This document shows positions 9,198 to 17,407 of a stretch of 64,000 nucleotides of DNA, piece by piece; the stretch's first letter is position 1; each line of letters starts with the position of its first letter. The DNA is taken from contig NZ_AQQP01000003.1 in the NCBI RefSeq assembly GCF_002210165.1, forward strand, positions 186,001 to 250,000. Direction: 5' to 3'. A program made the translations under genes and the position numbers. This DNA comes from Phaeobacter sp. 22II1-1F12B (lineage in GTDB: Bacteria; Pseudomonadota; Alphaproteobacteria; Rhodobacterales; Rhodobacteraceae). The notes under the pieces were generated by a model. The model was not told the DNA's origin, did not search any database, and saw only the letters and a list, made by a program, of their open reading frames with translations.

Positions 9198-9215
9198 GCC
9201 TCATCTCCCTTAACT

Positions 9216-9872
9216 TCAGCGGTTCCGGTTACCACGTCCCAGCGCCCTACCCATCTGCGCCGCGATCTGTCCTTGGCTGCGTTGAAAGCCCTGTACGTCC
9301 GGCGTGGTGATGTTCATGACGACATTCACCGAGCTGCCGCCGCCCCTTACGCCCAGCTTGCCGTCGGTCCCCCGTGCCAACGGCATGATCGCCTCGGGAC
9401 CGGCCTCTCCCATGAGCCCGAGCCCGCCGCGCATCGGGAACGTGGTTGCACCCGAAATGATGCCCCCACGGGCAAAGGGCATAACCCTGCCCTGACTGAA
9501 AGCGGCACCGTTCTCGAACGGCAAAAGACCCTCGACAATTGAATTCACACCCTTGGCCATCAGCCCACCAAAATGGTTGGTCACCGGACGTATTGCAGCG
9601 GAATAAGAGGTCTGGACCATCGAACGCGCCATCGTCTCCAGCGCGTCGCTCAGTTTCATCCCGTCAAAGACCACGCCGTCGAAAGCCCGCCGCAAGCCTT
9701 TGGACAGGCCGCGCTCAAGCACGGCGACATCGGCGCCGGTGGCGGCGAGCGACTCTCTCATGCGTTGCAATTCGCTATCAAAGCCTGCCGCCATATTGGC
9801 AGCCGAACTCAGGCTGTCTTCCAGCGCCTCGGCGCGATCATCAAGCTCTTCGATTCCGTCTCGGTCAGCCAT
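9216..9872 (-). CDS. GTA tail tape measure protein (g11)
   Basis: A 218-residue tape measure protein. The N-terminal ~80 residues look like coiled coil (EELDDRAEALEDSLSS), the centre is glycine-rich and hydrophobic (GGLMAKGVNSIVEGLLPF), and the C-terminal part contains GGLGLMGEAGPEAIMPL, found in many tape measure proteins. It is much shorter than siphophage tape measures (often 600-1500 residues), in line with the short tail of GTA particles, since tape length sets tail length. It starts one base after g10.1 ends. Confidence 0.9.
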   Translation of the reverse strand: MADRDGIEELDDRAEALEDSLSSAANMAAGFDSELQRMRESLAATGADVAVLERGLSKGLRRAFDGVVFDGMKLSDALETMARSMVQTSYSAAIRPVTNHFGGLMAKGVNSIVEGLLPFENGAAFSQGRVMPFARGGIISGATTFPMRGGLGLMGEAGPEAIMPLARGTDGKLGVRGGGSSVNVVMNITTPDVQGFQRSQGQIAAQMGRALGRGNRNR

Positions 9873-9873
9873 T

Positions 9874-10068
9874 CTACTCTCCTGTTACCTCGTCCGGAAA
9901 GGCATTCAGCAATCGATCAAGACCTTTGCGGTCCATCGCCCCGCTCACTCCGCCCTGCCCCAGCATCAGCCGAAGTTCGGCGGGTGTAAGTCGCCAGAAC
10001 TGTTCCGGTGTGAGGCGCAGCCCGTGAAAACCGGCGCGCATCAATGCGGGCCAATCGAGGGCCGTCAT
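9874..10068 (-). CDS. GTA tail assembly chaperone-like protein (g10.1)
   Basis: A 64-residue protein of the phage tail assembly chaperone type (TIGR02216/PF09550). WPALMRAGFHGLRLTPEQFW followed by LTPAELRLML is the family pattern. In phages such chaperones coat the tape measure before tube polymerisation. It starts in an ATGA overlap with g10 and is followed immediately by g11, which is the expected chaperone-then-tape order. Confidence 0.88.
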   Translation of the reverse strand: MTALDWPALMRAGFHGLRLTPEQFWRLTPAELRLMLGQGGVSGAMDRKGLDRLLNAFPDEVTGE

Positions 10069-10394
10069 GCCTCGCCCGGCACCATGAAAGCGCGAGCCAG
10101 CAGTTTGGCCGCAACCCGTGCGGCGGCCATCGGTCCGCCCTCGATATCCGCCGTCAGCAGCGCCTGGGCATCGAGTGCCGATCCTCCACCGCGTAGCCCG
10201 GCAAGGATCAGGGCCAACACGTCCGAACTGGAATAGGCTCCGGTTTCGAAACGCTGAACCATGTCGACGAGCGATCCAGCCTTCATCGAAGCCTCAAGCT
10301 CTGCCAGCGCGCCCAGCGTCAGCTTGAGCACATGCTCCCGCCCGTCGATCACAAGGCTGACTTCGCCCGAATAAGGGTTTGCCATCTTGTTCAT
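10065..10394 (-). CDS. GTA tail assembly chaperone, PF11836 family (g10)
   Basis: A 109-residue protein of the GTA-gp10 type (Phage_TAC_11). It has the short beta-rich start (ANPYSGEVSLVIDGREHVL), then KLTLGALAELEASM, a common tail-chaperone pattern, and an Ala-rich end. The start at 10394 gives an ATGA overlap with the g9 stop, favouring it over the Met three codons later. It likely acts with g10.1 as the pair of assembly chaperones preceding the tape measure gene. Confidence 0.88.
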   Translation of the reverse strand: MNKMANPYSGEVSLVIDGREHVLKLTLGALAELEASMKAGSLVDMVQRFETGAYSSSDVLALILAGLRGGGSALDAQALLTADIEGGPMAAARVAAKLLARAFMVPGEA

Positions 10395-10804
10395 AGGGCG
10401 CTGAAGGTCAGCGCACCGGCGCTTGCCAGTGACATCTCGTAGGTCGCCTCGCCATTGTGACTTCCGGCATACTCGATCGAGGTCACCTGAAACGGGCCTT
10501 CGACAATACCGAAATCGGGTATGACGATCTGAAAATCCGGCGTTTCCCCGTCAAAGAAAAGCTGACGGGCGCGTTCATCCGTTCCCTCGTCGCGGAAAAT
10601 GCCCGATCCGGAAATCGCCGCCGATTTCACGCCCGCACCGGATAGCAGCTCGCGCCATCCTCCCTGGCTCTCAAGGCTGGTGACATCCACGGTTTCCGCG
10701 TTGAAACTGACCCGCGTTGCGCGCAGACCGGCGATGGATTGAAACTGGCCGCTGCCAGTCATGTCGACTTTGACCAAAAGGTCTTTCCCGTTCTGAGCGC
10801 CCAT
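10391..10804 (-). CDS. GTA major tail (tube) protein, TP901-1 family (g9)
   Basis: A 137-residue tail tube protein. MGAQNGKDLLVKVDMTGSG and SFNAETVDVTSLESQGGWRELLSGAG match the TP901-1 major tail protein family; the latter is the conserved region before the beta sandwich. Stacked hexamers form the tube through which DNA leaves. It follows g8 after 24 bases and overlaps g10 by four. Confidence 0.93.
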   Translation of the reverse strand: MGAQNGKDLLVKVDMTGSGQFQSIAGLRATRVSFNAETVDVTSLESQGGWRELLSGAGVKSAAISGSGIFRDEGTDERARQLFFDGETPDFQIVIPDFGIVEGPFQVTSIEYAGSHNGEATYEMSLASAGALTFSAL

Positions 10805-10828
10805 TGTGCCTCTCCAGATTTAAGAATT

Positions 10829-11242
10829 TCAGTAATCTTCGACGCGTGCGCGAAACCGAAGATCTATGCGGCGGGCGCTTCCTGCCGTGCCGCTGCGCCT
10901 TGCGGTTGCGCGTTCGAACCAGAGACCGACAAGACGGCCACGGCTCAGCGTCAGATCCGCGTCCACAAGCGTATCGCTGATCGCGGCCGCAACGGCCTTG
11001 GCCCCCGCGTATCCCGAGGCTTCGGTGACCACAGATACGCGAAACCGGTGAATGGCACCGTGCCCCGTCACGTCCGACCGATCGCGCACGTCCTCCTCGC
11101 CCAAGGCGATGTAAGTCTGAGGTATCGTGCCACTTGGCAGGGCATCGTATACCGCGCTGCCGACAAGCGACTGTATCTCCGGGTCAGAGCTCAGTTTCTG
11201 ATAGACCGCCGCCTGAAGCGCATCTCCCTCGCCATAGCTCAT
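10829..11242 (-). CDS. GTA tail terminator, DUF3168 (g8)
   Basis: A 137-residue DUF3168 protein; the family provides the ring that ends the tail tube and joins it to the head stopper. YGEGDALQAAVYQKLSSDPEIQSLVG at the start and RFRVSVVTEASGYAGAKAVAAAI in the middle are typical. It begins in an ATGA overlap with g7. Confidence 0.9.
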   Translation of the reverse strand: MSYGEGDALQAAVYQKLSSDPEIQSLVGSAVYDALPSGTIPQTYIALGEEDVRDRSDVTGHGAIHRFRVSVVTEASGYAGAKAVAAAISDTLVDADLTLSRGRLVGLWFERATARRSGTAGSARRIDLRFRARVEDY

Positions 11243-11577
11243 GTGACGATCTCCTCGTCCGCAAAGCAGGTCAGGTATCTTCCATTGTCATCGCGCTCGG
11301 CCACGGCCCGAATAAGGAACAGCCGCGAGCCTTCCCGAAACCGCTGATCCGGCTTTGGCCGCGAAGGCGCCCCATGGGGTGACCCCCGCACAACGATCTT
11401 GTAGCTCATCGCGGAAATCGGCACGCCGGCTTCGGACCTTTCCCGCCCGGTACGGGCGCTGACATTGGCCCAAAGATGGCCAAGCGGCACCCAAACCTCG
11501 GCGTAACCGCCACCACCGTCCGGCACACGCTCAAGAGTTTCCAGCATCAGCAGCCGGTTCAGGTTGGGCAAGGTCAT
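11239..11577 (-). CDS. GTA head-tail joining (stopper/adaptor) protein (g7)
   Basis: A 112-residue protein of the phage head-tail joining family. MTLPNLNRLLMLET-type start, YAEVWVPLGHLWANVSARTGRE and FREGSRLFLIRAVAERD are the family features of a small beta barrel. The start at 11577 makes an ATGA overlap with the g6 stop; a longer frame to 11649 runs into g6 and is unlikely. It overlaps g8 by four bases. Confidence 0.9.
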   Translation of the reverse strand: MTLPNLNRLLMLETLERVPDGGGGYAEVWVPLGHLWANVSARTGRERSEAGVPISAMSYKIVVRGSPHGAPSRPKPDQRFREGSRLFLIRAVAERDDNGRYLTCFADEEIVT

Positions 11578-12173
11578 TGGCCATATCCCGGTGTCACCCG
11601 CAACGGCCGGTAACGCTGAACAAGGCTTGCCACGCCAAAGGGCATGCACCCGTCGCTCAGCACCGTTTCGTTGCGGTATTCATAGTAATGCGCCGCCAAC
11701 AGCAGCACGGCCTGTGCAAGATCTGCGGGCAAGGCATCCCAGACCTCGGCAAATCCGGCGACGAACCTGATCCGCACCGACCCGCCAAGTGACACCATCG
11801 GAAGAACACCACCGACGGGTCGGATGCGCGGTCTTTGACTGTCCTGCTCAAGCCGGAACTGGCTGATCGGCACATCCGTCTCCTGACCGAGAGCGTTGAT
11901 CAGCGTCACCTGCGTGATCGCGTTGACTGGCGCGACAGGAAGAGTCTGCCCGGACCGGTCGCGCCACCCGGATCGCGTCCAGAGAAAATCTCGGGAAATC
12001 AGGACCTTGCCTGTCCGCGCTTCGATGGCGGCAATGGCCGCGCGCAAGAACCCCTTGATTACAGCATCCTGCAAACCGTCTTCGGCAAAGCCGCTTCCCT
12101 GACGCAGATGTGCTTTGAACTGATCAACCGGCAGAGCCGTATCAGGCAAAGTTGCCTCTTCGATCAACATCAT
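11574..12173 (-). CDS. GTA head-tail connector / adaptor protein (g6)
   Basis: A 199-residue connector protein that sits under the portal. MMLIEEATLPDTALPVDQFKAHLR opens it, a helix-rich domain follows (FLRAAIAAIEARTGKVL), and YYEYRNETVLSDG near the end is typical of gp6-like adaptors. The start at 12173 has GGAG seven bases upstream; the longer frame to 12242 lacks one. It is separated from the capsid gene by 168 non-coding bases, the largest gap in the cluster, which contains a hairpin. Confidence 0.88.
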   Translation of the reverse strand: MMLIEEATLPDTALPVDQFKAHLRQGSGFAEDGLQDAVIKGFLRAAIAAIEARTGKVLISRDFLWTRSGWRDRSGQTLPVAPVNAITQVTLINALGQETDVPISQFRLEQDSQRPRIRPVGGVLPMVSLGGSVRIRFVAGFAEVWDALPADLAQAVLLLAAHYYEYRNETVLSDGCMPFGVASLVQRYRPLRVTPGYGQ

Positions 12174-12303
12174 GAATTCACTCCGTAAATTCCGCCTATC
12201 CGATACGGCCCTCGTGAATTGCACGGGCTGATTATCCAACATTGCTCGGCGTGGATCGCCCAGCAGGACAACTTGGAACGGCTATTATTGACACGCGCCA
12301 GGC

Positions 12304-12327
12304 ATGAGGCCGGCGATCCGGCCTCAT
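12304..12327 (-). other. Perfect hairpin after the capsid gene
   Basis: A perfect 10-bp stem ATGAGGCCGG/CCGGCCTCAT with a four-base loop starts 14 bases past the g5 stop. No T-run follows on the minus strand, so it is not a standard terminator. It may protect the 3' end of a processed capsid message or weaken read-through into the tail genes, both of which would favour capsid over connector synthesis (inference). Confidence 0.6.
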
Positions 12328-12341
12328 CTTGGGCGGAGGGT

Positions 12342-13523
12342 TCAGACGACGCCGAACTTCAACAGTTTGATGGCGGCGAAATCCGAAACATCTCCGCCGA
12401 CGCGTTTGGTCGCGTAGAAAAGCACATGCGGCTTCGCGCTGAACGGATCGCGCAGCACACGCAGGTCAGGACGCTCGGCAATCGTATACCCGGCATTGAA
12501 ATCGCCGAATGCGATCGAGAAACTGTCACTCTCGGCGTCAGGCATGTCTTCGGCCACGACAACCGCGTACCCCATCAGGCGTGCGGGCTCGGCCTGAGCC
12601 ATGCCGTCAGACCACAGGAACCGGCCGTCTGCATCCTTGAGCTTGCGCACCATGCCGGCCGTACGGGAATTCATCACAAAGGTCGCATTCGCCCGGTACT
12701 GTGCGCCCAGCGCATAGATCAGATCGACGATAGCCTCGGCATCGCCGATCTCGCCATCGACCCCGGTTGCCACATAGCCGATGTTCCCCCAGGACCAGGA
12801 CCCGTTATCGACAGTCGTGTGATCAAGGATGCCGCGCGGCTTATCTATCCCGTCGCCTTCAATGAATGCGGCCGCCTCGGCACGGGCGAATTTATCGGCA
12901 ATACGCCCCGCCAGCCAGCCTTCGACGTCAAAAGCACTGTCGTCAAGCAGCCGCTGCGACGCCTTTGGCAATGCGCAGAGTTCATGCAGGGGGATCGAAA
13001 TCCGGTCCAGCTGAGGACTCGCGGTTTCCGCGACAGCAGAGGTCTCGCTTGCCCATCCTGCGCCAATCTGGGCATGGTCCACCAGAACGTCGTATGTCGT
13101 CGCCTCGACATTGACCACAGAGGCGATCGATCGGATCGAGGCTGTCGAATACAGCACCGACTGGACACGTTCCGATGTCTGCGGGTCGACAAGATAGCCG
13201 CCGTCGCTGTTGACCACGGTAGACAGACCCTTGCTTTCGATTTCTAGACCGCGCAACGCGTCATCGTCGCCAGACCGCAGGTACGCGTTGAAAGCCTTGC
13301 AATGCGGGGCCCCCTGATCGGTAGACCCGGCAAGATGCGGACGCGCCGCCAGTTGTGATTTTCGATCCAGCATTGTCAGTCGCTCTTCCGTTTGTTTCAG
13401 TTTCGCTTCCATGGCGGATTGGAAACCGCCGAAGTCTTCGATGAATCCGGTCACCGCCCGTTTCAGCGCCAGAACCGGTGACAGATCTTCCCCGGCCCGA
13501 GCCTTTGTCTCGGTCTTGTTCAT
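12342..13523 (-). CDS. GTA major capsid protein, HK97 fold (g5)
   Basis: A 393-residue HK97-type capsid protein. The first ~100 residues are a charged coiled-coil delta/scaffold domain (AMEAKLKQTEERLTMLDRK) that the g4 protease should remove; the mature part begins near GLEIESKGLSTVVNSDGGYLVDPQTSERV, with the E-loop and P-domain following, and FGDFNAGYTIAERPDLRVLRDPFS and TKRVGGDVSDFAAIKLLKF at the end as in all family members. It follows the protease gene after 36 bases and is trailed by a hairpin. Confidence 0.96.
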   Translation of the reverse strand: MNKTETKARAGEDLSPVLALKRAVTGFIEDFGGFQSAMEAKLKQTEERLTMLDRKSQLAARPHLAGSTDQGAPHCKAFNAYLRSGDDDALRGLEIESKGLSTVVNSDGGYLVDPQTSERVQSVLYSTASIRSIASVVNVEATTYDVLVDHAQIGAGWASETSAVAETASPQLDRISIPLHELCALPKASQRLLDDSAFDVEGWLAGRIADKFARAEAAAFIEGDGIDKPRGILDHTTVDNGSWSWGNIGYVATGVDGEIGDAEAIVDLIYALGAQYRANATFVMNSRTAGMVRKLKDADGRFLWSDGMAQAEPARLMGYAVVVAEDMPDAESDSFSIAFGDFNAGYTIAERPDLRVLRDPFSAKPHVLFYATKRVGGDVSDFAAIKLLKFGVV

Positions 13524-13559
13524 GCGAACATCCTCTTTTTCAATTTTCGGAAAGCAGCC

Positions 13560-14117
13560 TTACCGGCCTGCCAGCTCCAGTCGCGCCGCCTCGAAAGCAG
13601 CTGCCAGTTCACGCAGACTGTCATCCGCAGCAGGGTCTTCCCCCTTGCAGGCGACACGCGCGCTGGACAGCATCGGGAAAGTCACAAGCGAAACCTCCCA
13701 AAGCTCCAGTTCGGTCAGAAGCCTCTGGCCCCTGTCATCCTTCGTCGATCTGATGGTCCTGTACCCGATTGACAATCCGTCGATTGCCCCGGCTTCGATC
13801 AGGGCAGCGGCCTCACGCCCCCGCTGCGTGCAGTCAAGCAAGCGACCCTTGACCCAAAGCCCACGCCCGTCTTCCCGCACTTCGTCCCATACCCCGATAG
13901 GCTGCAAGGGATCATGCTGCCACAACATCTTCACCCGGTCTTCGGCCGCGCAGATCTTGCGGATGGTTTCGCTATAGGCGCCCTTCTGCACGATGTCGCC
14001 ACTCTGGTCGGGCTCTCCGAACAGGCTGGCATATCCTTCGATCACCGACTTGTCACGAATTCGGATGCCGCCTCCGAACTTCTGGAATTTGTGCTCCAGT
14101 CCATACTCACTCTCCAT
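13560..14117 (-). CDS. GTA prohead protease, HK97/U35 family (g4)
   Basis: A 185-residue capsid maturation protease (herpesvirus assemblin-like serine protease fold). IEGYASLFGEPDQSGDIVQKGAY opens the catalytic domain, LWQHDPLQPIGVW supplies the active-site histidine and AIDGLSIGYRT the active-site serine. It trims the N-terminal delta domain of the capsid protein. The start at 14117 (MESEYGLEH) is preferred; a longer frame to 14228 would run into g3.5. Confidence 0.93.
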   Translation of the reverse strand: MESEYGLEHKFQKFGGGIRIRDKSVIEGYASLFGEPDQSGDIVQKGAYSETIRKICAAEDRVKMLWQHDPLQPIGVWDEVREDGRGLWVKGRLLDCTQRGREAAALIEAGAIDGLSIGYRTIRSTKDDRGQRLLTELELWEVSLVTFPMLSSARVACKGEDPAADDSLRELAAAFEAARLELAGR

Positions 14118-14152
14118 GACGCCTTCCTCATTCTGTGTTTTCGTGAACTGTC

Positions 14153-14380
14153 TCACTGAGACGAGACGATGACAGATTGAAACGCCTGGGCGAGGATGAC
14201 GGCAGCCACCCCGTAAACCGCCAACCAAAGACGTCTTTCGAGTCGCTCGATCAGTTCTTCCAGCCGATCCAGCCGCTTGTTCATGTTATCCTGATGGATC
14301 TGGCAAACCTTCTCGTGCGCGGCCAATTTCAGCCCCGGCGCACATTCGAAGGGCTCGTATTTTCTCCAGTTTTCACTCAT
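14153..14380 (-). CDS. GTA small membrane protein (g3.5)
   Basis: A 75-residue protein between portal and protease, the position of g3.5 in R. capsulatus. It has an N-terminal polar part (CAPGLKLAAHEKVCQIHQ), a heptad-like stretch (NKRLDRLEELIERLERRL) and one C-terminal hydrophobic helix (WLAVYGVAAVILAQAF). The start ATG overlaps the g3 stop by eight bases. Function is unknown; a membrane anchor or holin-like role is possible but nothing in the sequence proves it. Confidence 0.8.
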   Translation of the reverse strand: MSENWRKYEPFECAPGLKLAAHEKVCQIHQDNMNKRLDRLEELIERLERRLWLAVYGVAAVILAQAFQSVIVSSQ

Positions 14381-15560
14381 CCCTCTCCCCTTCCGGCAAT
14401 GCCGGCAGACCAAGCAAGGCGCGTTTTTCACCGTTGGTCAGGAAATCCGCATTGCTGACCCGTGCCCATTGCGCATCCCGTTCGGCGGCTAGTGCCGAGA
14501 CCTGATCGAGATCGGGTTTCAAATCGAGAATCTCGGAGGTGAATTCCGACAACCAGTTGGACAGAACACTGCTGACTCGTGTCACCAACGGCAGCACGGT
14601 CAGACGAAAAAACGCCCGGTTCGCTTCCTGGTAATTGGCATAGGTCGCATCCCCCTGAATGCCGAGCAGCATGGGCGGCACCCCGAAAGCCAGCGCAATC
14701 TCGCGCGCCGCTGCTTCCTTGGTTTTCTGGAATTCCATATCGCTCGGGCTGAACCCCATCGGCTTCCAGTCCAGTCCACCTTCGAGCACCATCGGACGGC
14801 CCGCATTCCGCGCCCCCTGATAATTCGCCTCGATCTCTTCCGACAGGCGCTGGAACTGATCCTCTGCCATCGACCCGTAGCCATCCGTACTGCGATAGAC
14901 CAAAGCCCCGCTCGGACGTGCCGCGTTATCAAGCAGCGATTTGGACCAGCGCGAGGCGCTGTTATGCACGTCAATCGCCATCGCAGCCGCCTGCATCGGC
15001 GACAAACCGTAATGATCGTCCTGCGGATGAAAGCTCTTCACGTGACAGATCGAAGAACCTGCCGCGCCCACATCGAACCTGTGTTTTCGCCCGCCCACCG
15101 AGTACTCGTAAGCGATGGGCCAGCCATCCGGTCCAGGTACCACCCGCATGCGATCCGATCTCAGCACATGCAGCTCAAGCGGAAGCCCCTCTTCCCCCAA
15201 AACGGCTTCGACATAGGCATTCCCGCTCAGCAGCAGCTGGCAGAACAGGGCTTCGAAAAGCTCAGCCCGGCCTTGCCCAAGGTTCGGTCGACGCACGAGA
15301 TCCAGAACCGGGTGGCTTTCATAGCGCTGCGTGCAATCCTGAAGCACAAGCGGAATGGCCGAGGCCGCTTCGGCGATCAGCTTGATCGACCGAAATCCGA
15401 CAGGGTTGCCGGCAAATCCGGTCCGGGTCAGTGAGACGGTATCCCGCGCGCTCCATGCGACGCGGCCGTTCGACTGGAACGCGACAACCGGCCCGGTGGC
15501 GCTGGCCTTTTGTTCCGGCGCGTCGCGCTCGCTTCCCTTCCGCAGGAAATCCAAAACCAT
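14373..15560 (-). CDS. GTA portal protein, HK97 family (g3)
   Basis: A 395-residue portal protein that forms the dodecameric DNA entry ring. MVLDFLRKGSERDA opens it; YESHPVLDLVRRPN, FCQLLLSGNAYVE and KEAAAREIALAFGVPPMLLG are family signatures, followed by ATYANYQEANRAFFR. The start at 15560 has GGAG eight bases upstream. It lies 115 bases after the terminase gene and overlaps g3.5. Confidence 0.95.
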   Translation of the reverse strand: MVLDFLRKGSERDAPEQKASATGPVVAFQSNGRVAWSARDTVSLTRTGFAGNPVGFRSIKLIAEAASAIPLVLQDCTQRYESHPVLDLVRRPNLGQGRAELFEALFCQLLLSGNAYVEAVLGEEGLPLELHVLRSDRMRVVPGPDGWPIAYEYSVGGRKHRFDVGAAGSSICHVKSFHPQDDHYGLSPMQAAAMAIDVHNSASRWSKSLLDNAARPSGALVYRSTDGYGSMAEDQFQRLSEEIEANYQGARNAGRPMVLEGGLDWKPMGFSPSDMEFQKTKEAAAREIALAFGVPPMLLGIQGDATYANYQEANRAFFRLTVLPLVTRVSSVLSNWLSEFTSEILDLKPDLDQVSALAAERDAQWARVSNADFLTNGEKRALLGLPALPEGERDE

Positions 15561-15675
15561 CTCTGATGCTCCTTGGCTCAATCTCCGGCCGCCCTGCAAA
15601 GGCCGGTCCGGTTGCTTGGCATACTGAATAGCCGCCAAGTGCTAACGCCCGAAAAAGTGACCGTACGGTGGGGCT

Positions 15676-17028
15676 TCAGAGAATTCTGACGCGGGGACGG
15701 CGGTATTGGTTGGCGGGCGCGATCAGCAGCTCATGCACCGCCCAGACAAGCGCATCCACCCGATCCGGAGAGCCTTCTCCCTCGTAGCCGCGCGATGTCA
15801 TGAGGCTCATCTGGTCTTCAAGCTCGCTGAGCCCCTCGGCATGCCGGACCCGCCCTTGCTCGTACAATGCGGCGACCGGCTCGGCTCGCGCGACCTTGCC
15901 GCGCGTCGCGTGCACGCCCTTGTAGGGAACCAGCGGATCCACCTGCCGGATCACCTCTTCAACCAGCTGTCCGCCCTGGTTGACCTCGGCGATCAGCTTT
16001 TCTGCCCCATGGGCATCCATCGCTGCAATTGCCGCGCAGGCCCATCCGACCGGTCCAACACCTTTGATCGTGCAATCGGCAAGGATATAGGCCCGCCAGT
16101 CCTCGGGTGGCCCCTGGACCTGCGCACCGGCAACGATGATCCCGCAGGCATCCGCTCTGGAGCCCGACGACACTGCCGGATCGACGGCAACAACGACACG
16201 GTCCAGCGGCGGCACCGACAAGCAGCGCGCCCGGTCAAGCATTTCGCCGGTCCACCATGCACCCTCGGTATCCGCGACCAGTACCCCGTCAAGCTCCTGC
16301 CGTCCAAGTCGCGTCCCGGCATAGCGTTCCCGCACCTCCGCAAGAAAGCTCTTGGCCAGATTGGCCCGGTTCGCCTCGGTCGCCGCCTGCGTCGTTACAG
16401 TCGACTTCAGCGCCATCAAATCCTTGAGAACGGGAACGTTTCTTGGCGTCGTGGTAACACAGACCCTCGGGTCCGAGCCCAACCGCAAAGCGAATTGCAA
16501 CATATCCCATGTTGCTTGAGCCTTTTTCCACTTGGCAAGTTCGTCAGCCCAAGCCGCGTCGAACTGCGGCCCGCGAAGCCCGTCCGGATCATGCGCTGAA
16601 AAGAATTGGGCCTCGGCCCCGTTGGGCCAGACCAGCTTCCGCTCGCTCGCGCGCCACTCCGGCCTGCGATCCGGCGGCGAACAGGCCAGAATGCCGCTGT
16701 CTCCCATGACCATGACTTCACGCACCTGATCATAGGTCTCCCCCAAAAGTGCAATGCGTGACGCCTTACCTTTATCAAAGGGACGCGCGCCTTCCACCTG
16801 GCTGCGCACCCATTCGGCCCCCGCGCGGGTCTTGCCAGCGCCACGCCCGCCCAGCACCAGCCATGAGCGCCACTTGCCTTCCGGAGGTCTCTGATGGGGC
16901 AAAGCCCAGAAATCGAACAGGTATGGCAGCGCACAGATTTCCTGTTCGCTCAGTTCATTCAGAAATGTCTCCCAGACCTCTTTCGGCATAGATGCGAGCG
17001 AGTCTGCTCTCCACTTCTGCCCGGGCAT
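15676..17028 (-). CDS. GTA large terminase subunit (g2)
   Basis: About 450 residues: the packaging ATPase and nuclease. WLVLGGRGAGKTRAGAEW is Walker A (residues ~60-67), AAWADELAKWK is Walker B (~158-163), and VCVTTTPRNVP is the coupling motif. The nuclease half has VVVAVDPAVSSG, IAEVNQGGQ and SPDRVDALVWA, which supply the acidic metal ligands, so the enzyme should be active. The start is uncertain: ATG at 17028 or 16989, both overlapping the end of g1; neither has a strong ribosome site. GTA terminases fill heads with random host DNA rather than cutting at a specific site. Confidence 0.93.
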   Translation of the reverse strand: MPGQKWRADSLASMPKEVWETFLNELSEQEICALPYLFDFWALPHQRPPEGKWRSWLVLGGRGAGKTRAGAEWVRSQVEGARPFDKGKASRIALLGETYDQVREVMVMGDSGILACSPPDRRPEWRASERKLVWPNGAEAQFFSAHDPDGLRGPQFDAAWADELAKWKKAQATWDMLQFALRLGSDPRVCVTTTPRNVPVLKDLMALKSTVTTQAATEANRANLAKSFLAEVRERYAGTRLGRQELDGVLVADTEGAWWTGEMLDRARCLSVPPLDRVVVAVDPAVSSGSRADACGIIVAGAQVQGPPEDWRAYILADCTIKGVGPVGWACAAIAAMDAHGAEKLIAEVNQGGQLVEEVIRQVDPLVPYKGVHATRGKVARAEPVAALYEQGRVRHAEGLSELEDQMSLMTSRGYEGEGSPDRVDALVWAVHELLIAPANQYRRPRVRIL

Positions 17029-17299
17029 CTTCGAGGTTGAGGAATTGCCCGGTTCGTTGACCTCCTGCGTCCTTTTCCAAATGCTCGACAAGGCTGATCT
17101 CCGTTTTCTGACAGATACGGATCAACCCTTCGATTGCCACGATCTGTTCTCTCATTCGTTCAAGACTCGAGAATTCCCCTTCCTGTAAGTTTTCCATGAG
17201 TATTTCTGCCTGTTGACGGACCCTACACACCGAGTCCCGAAGCGAGCGCAGGATCTGCGTCGCTTCAGACAGTCGTTTTTCTGAGGTCTTGTCGGTCAT
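16955..17299 (-). CDS. GTA small terminase subunit (g1)
   Basis: A 114-residue helical protein in the first position of the cluster. Heptad-rich segments (RSLRDSVCRVRQQAEILMENL and an EGLIRICQKTEISLVEHLEK region) fit an oligomeric TerS core, and the tail EVESRLARIYAERGLGDISE could dock TerL. In R. capsulatus the homologue lacks specific pac recognition, which explains random packaging. Assignment rests mainly on position, length and helical character. Its 3' end overlaps g2. Confidence 0.82.
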   Translation of the reverse strand: MTDKTSEKRLSEATQILRSLRDSVCRVRQQAEILMENLQEGEFSSLERMREQIVAIEGLIRICQKTEISLVEHLEKDAGGQRTGQFLNLEDARAEVESRLARIYAERGLGDISE

Positions 17300-17345
17300 T
17301 TCGGCCTGGTATCCTTACACCCAAGGTTCTGCCGCAGCATGACGG

Positions 17346-17388
17346 AAAAAAAAGTCAGCCTCCGGGCGCTTGCCCGTGGCTGACTTTT
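17346..17388 (-). terminator. Strong intrinsic terminator between mltG and the GTA cluster
   Basis: AAAAGTCAGCC at 17350-17360 pairs perfectly with GGCTGACTTTT at 17378-17388, and a second 5-bp stem (CGGGC/GCCCG, four-base loop) sits on top. On the minus strand, toward g1, it is followed by a run of eight T; on the plus strand only four T follow. It ends 47 bases before the g1 start codon and thus lies either after mltG as its terminator or inside the GTA leader. Confidence 0.85.
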
Positions 17389-17407
17389 CTTCTCCGATCA
17401 TAGTAAA

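Larger units (their letters stand above)
2990..17299 (-). mobile_element. Complete RcGTA-type gene transfer agent structural cluster (g1-g15 plus linked small gene)
   Basis: About 14 kb on one strand holds, in order, homologues of g1 (TerS), g2 (TerL), g3 (portal), g3.5, g4 (protease), g5 (major capsid), g6-g8 (connector and tail terminator), g9 (tail tube), g10, g10.1, g11 (tape measure), g12-g15 (baseplate). All reading frames are intact. No integrase, excisionase, phage repressor, replication gene or flanking att-like repeat is visible, and the base composition resembles the host genes on both sides. This is the known organisation of the Rhodobacter capsulatus gene transfer agent, a domesticated prophage that packages random host DNA. 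Lysis, head-spike and tail-fibre genes and the activator gafA are not in this window; in known cases they are encoded elsewhere. Confidence 0.95.

Noticed and set aside
12219-13247. 342-codon open frame opposite the capsid gene
   Set aside because: Shadow of g5, which has full homology and context.
2990-17299. Ordinary prophage
   Set aside because: No integrase, repressor, replication or att-like repeats; gene order is that of a GTA.
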